Below, piece by piece: positions 24,477 through 33,900 of a stretch of DNA of 35,165 nucleotides. The notes under the pieces were generated by a model. It was not told the origin of the DNA. It searched no databases and worked only from the letters and a program-made list of their open reading frames with translations. The DNA lies in NCBI GenBank assembly GCA_964521665.1, contig CAZFSG010000009.1, positions 1 through 35,165 on the forward strand. The letters are read 5' to 3'. The position numbers were made by a program, and so were the translations under genes. Numbering within the stretch: position 1 is the first letter of the stretch; each line of letters begins with the position of its first letter. Source of the DNA: JANXDG01 sp964521665. Lineage in GTDB: Bacteria; Elusimicrobiota; Endomicrobiia; DTEH01.

Positions 24477-26864
24477 TCAATATAGTAAAACAATGATACC
24501 TTCCTTGCTTACACCACTTGCAGTTGTTTCTTTGTATAAATATATTCCTTGTGGAAGTAATTGATTATTTTTATCCTTCCCGTCCCAAAAGTTAGAGGTG
24601 AGCTGTATAATTTCTTGTCCTTCTTTTGTGTAGATTACTACATTTTTTACATCTTGTGAGAAATAAATCACATCGTTTTTATTATCATTATTAGGTGTGA
24701 GAAATAAAATTTTTTTACTTTGTTGTATTTGTTGATTATTTGTGTTGTCATATTCCGATGGTGGGTTATATATCGTTATAGGAATAATAGTCTGAGATGT
24801 TTGTTTATCTATATCTTCAACAATAACTATAAAATTATAGCTTCCATTAGCATAATTTCTTGTATCAAGTGTCAGTCTGTAATAATACGAAGTTTGGTTG
24901 TTAAGATTTATTGTTGTTATAAGAAAATTGTTTAAATATAACGATGCTGAATTTAATCCTGTATCATCTGAAAAATAAAAATCTATTGTTATTTCATTAG
25001 ACAAAGTACCTGACAAATTTGAAAAAATTGATATATTAGGCTGTTGGTTATTTTGGAGATTAACTATCTTTACATTTATCTGTTTAACCACTTCTGTTGA
25101 TGAGGAAACACCTACTGCTTTAAGAATATAGTCACCATTAGAATATAAAGTAGTATCTATAACAAAATAAAAGTGTATCAAAGCAGTTTTTGAAGAAACA
25201 AGTATGTCATTGAGATAAACTTTTACTATATTTATATCTTCTGAAGTTTGGATATACACTGTGGTTTGTTTAGAAAGAGTTGAGTTATTCAAAGGATAAA
25301 CTATATTTAAAACTGATTGATTTTGTTGAGTTTGGTTGTTAACAAAAACATTTATAGATTTTTGTGCAGTCTGGTTTGAAGTATCATAAGCGATTACTTT
25401 TATTGTATAAGTTGAATTTATGAGATTTGTTGTATCCCATTGATATGATAGTGTTTCTGTCTGTACTTCAAGTTTTTTCTCATTATTTATCCAAAGTTCA
25501 AGTTTTGTAATACCTTTATCATCTGTTGCGTTTGCTTCAATTAAAACAATCCCTGAAACAGTAGAATTGTTTTGAGGTAATGTTATGTTTACTGTTGGTA
25601 ACCTATCAGATGTAGAAGATGTAGTTGTAGAAATAAATGGTGCGAGATATGGTCTTAAAACTTCCATTTTCCATTCGTTAACTGTGACCCAATCATCTTG
25701 AAGTATCCCACCAGTATCACCTGAATTAGGATTAAAACACCAAAATGTCCATGAATATTTATCACCCATATATTTCATAAACTCTGTAAACCAAGTATAA
25801 GCAACTGTGTTTGATCTATCTTTGATACCAAATTCACCTACTAAAACATGGCCAATATTATCGTCATATATGAAACCAAAATGGTTATACCATATCTGTG
25901 GCATATTATTTGGGAAATTAGGATCACTAAACCATGATTGGTTATAAACTTCAGGACCATATTCATGTGGTGAATAAACAAGTTTTTCAGGTTTTATAAG
26001 ATTTATTGGTCTTGTTCTGACACCCATAAGATTTCCACCCCACCAATAATAATCGTTTTGATATTGTTCAACACCTTCAACAATAATTAACCAATCCGGA
26101 TTTACTTGTAATATAGCATTTCCACAACGTTCTGCAGCAGCTGCCCAATCTGTATCACCATAACCTGGAACATTATACCCCCAGCTTGCAGGTGGTTTCA
26201 TACCCATGCCTGTGTTTCCATGTGGTTCATTATTTAAATCGGCACCTACTACCGTTGGATTTCCTTTATATCTTTCTGCTAAAAAAACCCAGTCAGCAAT
26301 CCATTGTTCTTCTGAAAAATTTTGTGTATACCAAAGTGTTTCATTCATATATCCATCAGCTTTCCGTGAATGGTTATCTAAAATAATTTTTAATCCTAAC
26401 TTACCAGCTTCTTCAACAATTTTATCCAAAATTTGTATTGGTGATAAACCATCTAAGTCTAAATTAAGTCCTGTGAAACCTTCTGGTGCTTGTGGATAAA
26501 GTTTAATACCTTTTTGTTGTGCATAAGCATCATTCCCGTAAGCATTTATTTGTATCCCTGTTGGTGCTGACGCTCTCAACATTTCATTACACCATGGTAT
26601 TCTTATACAATTAAAACCTAAATCTTTTATCTGCATAAGCATACTTTTGTAATCTCTTGTCCAAAGACCGTGAGGACAGTAATTTCCTGTTTCAAATCCG
26701 AACCAGTTCACACCTGTTAATCTTACTTCATTACCTGCTTCGTCATACAACTTGTTTCCCACCACATGTAAAAAACTACTAAATAAAGTGTTTATTGTAA
26801 AAACTGCCAAAATTGTAAAAGATAAAAAGATTGTTTTTTTATTTTTAATATTATTATTCTTCAT
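24477..26864 (-). CDS. Secreted GH5 (subfamily 1-like) endoglucanase with three Ig modules and sorting CTD
   Basis: 795 residues. A signal peptide (about 1-30) precedes a GH5 barrel (about 31-412) very like actinobacterial E1-type endoglucanases: GVNWFGFETGNY, HGLWTRDYKSML, and WTFWCFNPNSGDTGGIL. The acid/base is Glu213 in NNEPHG, and the nucleophile is Glu344 in LVGEFGI. It should cut beta-1,4-glucan with retention. Three Ig-like modules lie at about 422-508, 516-602 and 606-699. The CTD (about 715-795) is the clearest of the set: LTPNNDNKNDVIYF, VVIYTKEGQEI, FWDGKDKNNQLLPQGIYLYK. That is the pattern of CHU_C / type B type IX sorting domains. Its ATG overlaps the end of the GH48 gene by 11 bases. 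Confidence 0.93.
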   Translation of the reverse strand: MKNNNIKNKKTIFLSFTILAVFTINTLFSSFLHVVGNKLYDEAGNEVRLTGVNWFGFETGNYCPHGLWTRDYKSMLMQIKDLGFNCIRIPWCNEMLRASAPTGIQINAYGNDAYAQQKGIKLYPQAPEGFTGLNLDLDGLSPIQILDKIVEEAGKLGLKIILDNHSRKADGYMNETLWYTQNFSEEQWIADWVFLAERYKGNPTVVGADLNNEPHGNTGMGMKPPASWGYNVPGYGDTDWAAAAERCGNAILQVNPDWLIIVEGVEQYQNDYYWWGGNLMGVRTRPINLIKPEKLVYSPHEYGPEVYNQSWFSDPNFPNNMPQIWYNHFGFIYDDNIGHVLVGEFGIKDRSNTVAYTWFTEFMKYMGDKYSWTFWCFNPNSGDTGGILQDDWVTVNEWKMEVLRPYLAPFISTTTSSTSDRLPTVNITLPQNNSTVSGIVLIEANATDDKGITKLELWINNEKKLEVQTETLSYQWDTTNLINSTYTIKVIAYDTSNQTAQKSINVFVNNQTQQNQSVLNIVYPLNNSTLSKQTTVYIQTSEDINIVKVYLNDILVSSKTALIHFYFVIDTTLYSNGDYILKAVGVSSSTEVVKQINVKIVNLQNNQQPNISIFSNLSGTLSNEITIDFYFSDDTGLNSASLYLNNFLITTINLNNQTSYYYRLTLDTRNYANGSYNFIVIVEDIDKQTSQTIIPITIYNPPSEYDNTNNQQIQQSKKILFLTPNNDNKNDVIYFSQDVKNVVIYTKEGQEIIQLTSNFWDGKDKNNQLLPQGIYLYKETTASGVSKEGIIVLLY

Positions 26865-28746
26865 AAAACATACTATAATACCCGTATGCTAAAGCAATAG
26901 CAATTTGTTGCCATGTTCTATGATATTTATATTTTGGTGGAGGATTTTTAGGCCCATAAGGACCTTTTGGTGGTAAAGGTTCACCATAATCAGGCCGTGT
27001 TTCATAAAACTTTGAGTTTTCATTTATTTCTTTACCCCAAGGCATAATTTTTTTTACTCCTTTAGGCATAGGTACTGTTTGTGACCAAAACCTTTCATAA
27101 TCTCCACGTTCTTCTTCCGGTGCAATACCTATATTATCTCTATACTTTTTCCATACAATATCTAAAATTTTTTTGGCTAATTCTTTTACTTCTGGTACAC
27201 CTTTTTTATTCCATTTCTCATTACCCTTATCCCAGAATATCAAACATTTAACAAAAGCTCCTATTAATCCTATATCTTTCCCATATCCTTTTATTATACA
27301 TTTTAAATCCTTAGGTTTGTTATCAGCTGAACCTTCCCAATCAATACCTACAGGTATTTCTATATCATTGTCAGAAACTTTTGCATTTGGTATAGCCCAT
27401 TTTTCTAACCAATTTTTACATAATTCATATGCTTTTTTATCTCCTGAAGCATAATAGTATTGAAACAATCTTTCCATAAGCCAATACTGCCAACCTGACC
27501 ATGTATTACTTGGTGGATCAAGATACACCGGATGTTGACAGTATTGCATTCCATAAAATGGTCCGTTTGGCCTGTCCCAATCATTAACAACACCACCACC
27601 TATTGCACCATTCACTGCTTGACAAAATTCTATAAGTTCAAGTTGTCTTTTTAAAGATTTATCCCAATCATCTACACCTATTTTAGCAAGATAATATGCA
27701 CCCAGTGGATTTTGATACCCACAATGTACTTGGCTACAACCTATTCTCCAAGCCCACTTTTCATTTAATGCTGCACCCCACGCAATATACCATGAGATTA
27801 AATAATGACAGCTATCATATCCTTTTCCAGGCGTCCTTCCTGCGCCGATTTTTTTAAAGTATTTGTCAAACATACAATATCTTAACCAATCACCCATTTC
27901 GTACATTTTGTCTCTATAGATAGAAATCTTACCATAATTTAATTTTTTTGCAAATTCTTCTGCCCAGTACATAGCCTGTGCAACACGTGCTTCTGCATCA
28001 GGAGCACAAGTGTATCTCCATTGTGTAGCATTTGATTGTATAAACAGGTCTACAAAACCTTGTGGTTTGTTTGTATAATTTTCAATAGAGGGATGAGGTA
28101 TTGTTTCCCAAGTTGATTCGTTAGGACCTCTTTGGAAAAGATTTACTAAAACTGCTCGTTTTCTACCTCCAGCATACTTGCTAAATCCATACCAATCATC
28201 CACATCTATAAGCCAATGCATTAGGTACATCTCATAACCATATCTTGCAGTAACATCTGACAATGGATCTTGGCCAACAGGTTCTGCATAAATAACACCT
28301 GCTGGATATTTGTATGGATCATCATATTCAGGTACATAAGAAGCAGGTTTATCAAAACTGTAATAATTCATATTTGGCTGTTCAGTTTTTTTATCTGGTA
28401 TATAATACTTTTCCATTACCTCCCACGATTTTTCAAACGGTTTCCAATCATTTGTAAAATATGCATATAATGCTTCAAGCCAGATCAAAAACGATATTGC
28501 TTCACTTGTAGAATGATGACCATAATCATGTGCTTCAATAATTAATTTTTCCACACTATGATAAGGTATACCTTCAACAGAAAGATATCCAGATTTAGGA
28601 TCATGTATTTTTTCCCATAACCACATAAACTTTTCTTTATAAGTATATTCCTTTTCTCTTTCAACTTTAAGTGTTATTTCTTTACTACTTATTAGTTGAA
28701 AACATATCATTAGACACATTATTGATAACATCAATTTTTTATTCAT
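26854..28746 (-). CDS. Secreted GH48 cellulase (processive, reducing-end type), catalytic domain only
   Basis: 630 residues from the ATG at 28746. A signal peptide is followed by a full-length GH48 domain. Landmarks are PKSGYLSVEGIPYHSVE and EAHDYGHHSTSEA with Glu71 and Glu82, the latter at the general-acid position of the family. WRYTCAPDAEARVAQAMYWA, GWQYWLMERLFQYY and the C-terminal YHRTWQQIAIALAYGYYS complete the pattern. GH48 enzymes release cellobiose from cellulose with inversion and are central to cellulosome and free cellulase systems. The usual EAPDYGH has His in place of Pro. There is no dockerin, CBM, Ig module or CTD. The ATG at 28746 is chosen over a GTG at 28755 because of a clear ribosome-binding site. 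It sits 22 bases after the GH44 gene and overlaps GH5. Confidence 0.95.
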   Translation of the reverse strand: MNKKLMLSIMCLMICFQLISSKEITLKVEREKEYTYKEKFMWLWEKIHDPKSGYLSVEGIPYHSVEKLIIEAHDYGHHSTSEAISFLIWLEALYAYFTNDWKPFEKSWEVMEKYYIPDKKTEQPNMNYYSFDKPASYVPEYDDPYKYPAGVIYAEPVGQDPLSDVTARYGYEMYLMHWLIDVDDWYGFSKYAGGRKRAVLVNLFQRGPNESTWETIPHPSIENYTNKPQGFVDLFIQSNATQWRYTCAPDAEARVAQAMYWAEEFAKKLNYGKISIYRDKMYEMGDWLRYCMFDKYFKKIGAGRTPGKGYDSCHYLISWYIAWGAALNEKWAWRIGCSQVHCGYQNPLGAYYLAKIGVDDWDKSLKRQLELIEFCQAVNGAIGGGVVNDWDRPNGPFYGMQYCQHPVYLDPPSNTWSGWQYWLMERLFQYYYASGDKKAYELCKNWLEKWAIPNAKVSDNDIEIPVGIDWEGSADNKPKDLKCIIKGYGKDIGLIGAFVKCLIFWDKGNEKWNKKGVPEVKELAKKILDIVWKKYRDNIGIAPEEERGDYERFWSQTVPMPKGVKKIMPWGKEINENSKFYETRPDYGEPLPPKGPYGPKNPPPKYKYHRTWQQIAIALAYGYYSMFYEE

Positions 28747-28754
28747 TTTTAACA

Positions 28755-28760
28755 CTCCTT
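28755..28760 (-). promoter_or_regulatory. Ribosome-binding site of the GH48 gene
   Basis: The minus strand reads AAGGAG, 8 bases before the ATG at 28746. It rules out the upstream in-frame GTG at 28755, which overlaps the site. Confidence 0.7.
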
Positions 28761-28768
28761 ATAAAAAC

Positions 28769-30895
28769 TTAAAATTTTTTTTCTTCAAACTGTTCTTTTG
28801 TTAAATAAAAACATTCTATTTCTGAAGACAAATCTTTCTTTGTTTTAAAACAATATATAGAATAAGGTTCTGTTACAACTATAAAATTTTTGTTAGTTGG
28901 TAGAAAATTTAATTTTATTTTTAGTTTTGCAGGATTTTTGTTTATTAACATTACAACATAATTTTCACCATCATCTGCCGCATAAGTAGATACTTCATAT
29001 AAAGATGTTTTTGTTTCTAAAACATCACCATAAAAATTGTTTGAATAAAGTTTAAAAACATAATAAATGTTATTAACTTCATCTGATTCATTTATCATAC
29101 CGAGACCACCTTCATAATCATTTAAACAAAATTGCATAAAATAGTCCACTCCATATTTTGCTGCTGCACCAATAACATCTGCAATAAACAATGGACGCAA
29201 AACTTCAGGATAGTTTATTCTTGGAGTAGAATCTATATTAAACTCAGTCAAAGCAAGTTCTAATGAAGGATTATATTTTGAAATCCATTCGTTAAATCTT
29301 GGGAAGACACGTGTTGGGATCCCTCGTACTTGGTTAAAATCATAGTAGTTTATATAATTCTCATCCCAAAATGTTTTTGTAGATTCTAACATTTTTGGTA
29401 AACCTTGAGGTATAAAATCGTATGGATCTTCCCAGTTTATTCTAAACCTTGGATAAATATGAAATGATAAAACATCTATAAGTTTATATCCTTTAGGATT
29501 TTCTTTTTTGTTTTGTTCAAACTCAGCACATTTTTTTATTAACCAATCAACCGCTGAATCAAAACCATAATAATTTGTATCACCATAAGTTCCCCAATCT
29601 ATCCATGATGTACATATAGCAGGAGCAAAAATTACAAGTTGTGTCTTAGGATTAATTTTTTGTTGTTCTTCTCTCATTGCAATAACATATTTTTTTAATT
29701 TTTCAAAATACTCATTTACACTTATTGGTTTTTTAACAACATCTTTATGTGTAAAATGCCAAATGAAAGGTTCGTTATCCATTTCAAACATTGTTACATT
29801 ATATTTTTTTATCCCGTTAAGATACTTTACAAGTTCAGCAGCTGATTTCTCGTCCATACAATATTCAAAACTATCATTATTTTTTTCGTTAGGAGCAAAA
29901 CCTAACATGTTTATTTGTATCAACGGTTCAGCACCTACTTCTCTACAATAATTTACAAATTCATCAATTGTTGGTATTCTATATACATATGTTTCTCCAA
30001 TGGAAGTATCTCTATATTTTGATGTTCTCCAGTTATACCTACTCATTAAATTACCGCCTGCACGAATAATCTTTAAATTCAAAGATTTCACTAATTCTTT
30101 ATCAGGAAATGAATCTAACCACATGCCCCAATTTGTCCCATAAAAATAATTTGATATTTTTGCAGGTTTATTTTTATATGGTACAACAAATTTTTTGTCA
30201 GTATATATTTTTACTAACCCATCAGAGTCAACATCTTTGTCTAAAAAATACAATTTTTGGTATAAAGGTGCAGATACTGTTTTAGGCAAATTCCCTTTAG
30301 GTTTATCTTTATAAAAACTTATTTCTGTGATATATATTTCACCTTTTTCACCACTTGTGCCAGGTTTTGAAAATTCTATACTTTTTAACCTATTTATTTC
30401 TATTTCATTTTTATATCCATAATTTCTTGCTTTCCACCAACCTACAATCCTAAATTTATCAAAAGGTATTGATATATATTTCCACTGTGTACTTATTTGT
30501 ATTACATATTGATTATATTTGTTTGTATTAAGATTTGAATCAATTGTTACAAGATTTACATTTATATATTCGTTCCAATTTGAAGATTTTATCTTAAATT
30601 GTATACCTTTATATTTTGAAACATCGATTTCATTTTCATAAACTTTACCAATAGTAGCATAACACCATTCCCATTTATCTGTCTTTTTTAAATTATAACT
30701 AAACTTTATACAATTTGTGTTATCTATAGTAGCGATTTCCATAGTAGCAGTTGAAGCACCACCACTGCCAGTATCACCTACTACAAACCAATTTTTAAGA
30801 TTTTTTTCCTTGAAATCTTCAATTATAAGATCTTGGCAGAAGAGGGTTTTGGCAAGTAAAAATTGTAAAATTACAAAATATAAAATTTTTATCAT
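28769..30895 (-). CDS. Secreted GH44 endoglucanase/xyloglucanase with N-terminal carbohydrate-binding-like domain
   Basis: 708 residues. A signal peptide (about 1-20) precedes a beta-sandwich domain (about 22-197; GIQFKIKSSNWNEYINV, then WKYISIPFDKF) resembling CBM11/CIA30-type galactose-binding folds. The GH44 catalytic part (about 235-640) has EMDNEPFIWHFTHKDV with acid/base Glu375, VLSFHIYP, and nucleophile Glu551 in LALTEFNID. GH44 enzymes hydrolyse beta-1,4-glucans, often xyloglucan or CMC, with retention. A short C-terminal beta domain (about 640-708) completes the fold, as in family members. There is no FlgD-like CTD. It lies 9 bases after the GH8 gene and 22 bases before GH48, in one operon. 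The family call rests on the DNEPxxWHxTH motif, read by eye. Confidence 0.85.
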   Translation of the reverse strand: MIKILYFVILQFLLAKTLFCQDLIIEDFKEKNLKNWFVVGDTGSGGASTATMEIATIDNTNCIKFSYNLKKTDKWEWCYATIGKVYENEIDVSKYKGIQFKIKSSNWNEYINVNLVTIDSNLNTNKYNQYVIQISTQWKYISIPFDKFRIVGWWKARNYGYKNEIEINRLKSIEFSKPGTSGEKGEIYITEISFYKDKPKGNLPKTVSAPLYQKLYFLDKDVDSDGLVKIYTDKKFVVPYKNKPAKISNYFYGTNWGMWLDSFPDKELVKSLNLKIIRAGGNLMSRYNWRTSKYRDTSIGETYVYRIPTIDEFVNYCREVGAEPLIQINMLGFAPNEKNNDSFEYCMDEKSAAELVKYLNGIKKYNVTMFEMDNEPFIWHFTHKDVVKKPISVNEYFEKLKKYVIAMREEQQKINPKTQLVIFAPAICTSWIDWGTYGDTNYYGFDSAVDWLIKKCAEFEQNKKENPKGYKLIDVLSFHIYPRFRINWEDPYDFIPQGLPKMLESTKTFWDENYINYYDFNQVRGIPTRVFPRFNEWISKYNPSLELALTEFNIDSTPRINYPEVLRPLFIADVIGAAAKYGVDYFMQFCLNDYEGGLGMINESDEVNNIYYVFKLYSNNFYGDVLETKTSLYEVSTYAADDGENYVVMLINKNPAKLKIKLNFLPTNKNFIVVTEPYSIYCFKTKKDLSSEIECFYLTKEQFEEKKF

Positions 30896-30904
30896 TGAAA
30901 AATT

Positions 30905-33900
30905 TTATTTCAATAAATAAATTATACCATAACTTTTTCTTTTATCATTTTTTTCTACACAATATATATACACATCAGGATTAGTTACTGAACCATTAAA
31001 AGTCTTACCATCCCATTTGTTATTTTCTGCAGAATAAATTTTTTTCCCTTTTTTATCAAATATTTCAATTTTTTTAACATACTCACCAAAATCTATAATT
31101 TCGTTTACACTATTGTTATCCAAAGTTAACAAGAATCTGTCCGGGATGTTATCAACAAAAAAGTTTATAAACTTAGTTGCAGTTTGGTTTTTTGTATCAT
31201 AAACAATTATCTGTAAACTATGTTCACCTTCACTAAGAACTGCAGTATCTAATTTAAACTCTATAGAAACTTGAGAGTTAGAATTAGCAAAATAAGTATC
31301 ATACAACTGGTTATCCATATAAAATTCTATCTTTGATATTCCATAATCATCATTAGTAGTTATAGGTATAATTACTTCTCCTTTAACTTTTTTATTAGAC
31401 TCAAAATTAATATTTAATGATGGTGGTAAATCTTCATTTTGTATTACAAAAGGTATAAAAACTTGTGATGTATTTCCTACAATATCTTTCGCAAGAATTT
31501 TTAAAATATAATTTCCATTTTCATATAACTTTGTATTAAAAACAATTTCTAAATTAGAAACACTATATGTGTTTTTATAAAGTTCGTAATATCCTGATGT
31601 AAGAATAGAAAATTCTAAATATGAAACACCATTAGTATCAACAGCATTTATATCAATATTTTTAGTACCTGATAAAACCTCATTTTGAGAAATATTTGTA
31701 GTGATATTAGGTGGTGTGTTATCGATTTTTATTGTTGTATAAAAAGTTGAACTTTGTTTTAAACTATCTCTTACTTTTAACACTACAGAATAACTGCCAT
31801 CGTTAAATTGTGTTGTATTGACAGTATAAGTTGAGCTAAAAGTTTTCCCACTTAATGAAGCAGAACTTACTAAAATACCATTAATGTATAACTCTAAACT
31901 TTTAAGTTGGTTATCATCTTCAGCATAGATATAAACCCTACTATTGCCTGAGATAACACCTTCAGTTGAAGAAAAAAATAAATAACAAAATGGTTTCTGA
32001 TCATTAGAATTGTTAAATATCACAACAGTTTGTGTTGAAGAAAAGTTTAGGGTATTATCATAAACTTCTATTTTTATAATATGTTCACCATCAGGAAAGC
32101 TTGTTGTGTTTATATTAAAACTTGTTGTGTTTACTTGTTGCACTAAATTGTTATCAATATAAACTTTCAATTCTTTAATTCCAAAATTATCTATTGTGTT
32201 TATTACAACATTAATTGTTCCGCTAACAATTTGTTCGTTATATAAAGATACAGAGTTTATGGTAGGAGCTGTATTGTCTATAAAAACTTTTATTTGGTCA
32301 GTTGAACTATTTAAAACTTTGTCATAAACTTTTATTTTTAATGTATAAGTCCCGTCTGAAACAGAGTATGTATTAAGAGAATAATTTACATTAGTAGAAG
32401 AAACATCTATAGTTGAAGAAGTAATTCTTACTTCGTTAAGAAGTATTTCATAATACGATAATTTTATATTATCTTCACAATAAAAACTTATTTGTTGTAT
32501 TTTATTTATAAATTGGTTACTAGTAGGAGTTGAAATACTAACTTGTGGTGAAGTGTTATCAATAACAATTGTTCTATATGTAGAAGTTGTTTGATCAATA
32601 GTGTCAAAAACAGTGATGGTTATTAAATGTTCTCCATCAGGAAAATTCTTTGTGTTTAAAGTGAACTGGTATGGTGCTGAAGTATCTTCATAGGTTATAC
32701 TGCCAATGTTTAATTCTACTTTTGAGATGCCCTTATCATCAGAACAATTAACTGTTACAATAATAGTGCCAGAAACAACTTGGTTATTATAAACAGAAAC
32801 AGAATTTATTATAGGAGGTTCGTCAATATTGTCAAAATATAAGAGCATCTGTGTTGATGAAGACTGGTTTATTGTATCATAAGCAGTTGCTTTTAATATA
32901 TGAGAACCATCTGAATATAAAGTTGTATTTAAATTATAACTACCTGAAGAATTATATATTTCTGTCAATCGTTGGTTATCTAAGTAAAGTTCAATTTTAG
33001 ATATACCTCTATCATCTGAAGCAACAACATCAACTGAAATTGTTCCTGACACAGTTGCCCCGTTTTGTAAAGAAGTAATTGATACGGTAGGTAGAGAATC
33101 AATATTGTCAATATAAACTTTATATTGTTTTTCTGTAGACAAATTATCAGTATCGTATGCTTTAATTTTTATTGTATATTCACCATCAGAAAACTGTGTT
33201 GTATTCCATGAAAACTGGTATGGTGGTGAAGTTTTTGTTTGTTGTAAAACACTACCTATCCAAAACTCAACTTTTGTGACACCAATATCATCTTCTACTG
33301 TAACAGATATTGTAATAGTACCTTGATAAGTAGTTCCTTCAGTAAGTCCTGAAACATAAATAGTAGGTGCTTCTTTTAAGTTGTTGACTATAATCCATGT
33401 TGTAGCAGTTTCTGAAGAGTTACTATTAGAATATCCTACAACTTTAATTTGATGTCCTCCATCTGATGTTTGAGTAGTATCAAATGTCCAAGAATATGGA
33501 GATGAAGTATCGGTATATTTAAGAACATTATCCAAATAAAACTCAACTCTGTTAACACCATCTGCTGATGTTGCGTTAACAACAACATTTGTACTTCCTT
33601 CAACAACACTTCCTGAAGATGGTGAAACAATATATACACTTATTGACCCTGTAGAAAGTTCCCATAAGTTCGGAAAATTACCAGTTACTACTAACAATGT
33701 CAAAACTCTTAAAGAATCATTATAATAATTATCAGCAGAAAACGAAGCTAATCTTGAATATAAATTATTTAGCCAGGTTTGCAATGAACTATCAACCATT
33801 GCACCTGTTGTAAACGGTCCTACAAACGCAGCGTTGTTCCATTGACCTATAATATTACCATTAAGTTGGTATCCATCTTTGATGTTTGCAGGGTTACCTC

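Noticed and set aside
28747..28755. GTG start of the GH48 gene at 28755
   Set aside because: It overlaps the AAGGAG ribosome-binding site that serves the ATG at 28746.
31148..33643. DNA-level tandem repeat or mobile element in the GH8 gene
   Set aside because: The repetition is at protein level (Ig modules) with diverged DNA. There are no transposase genes or terminal inverted repeats.
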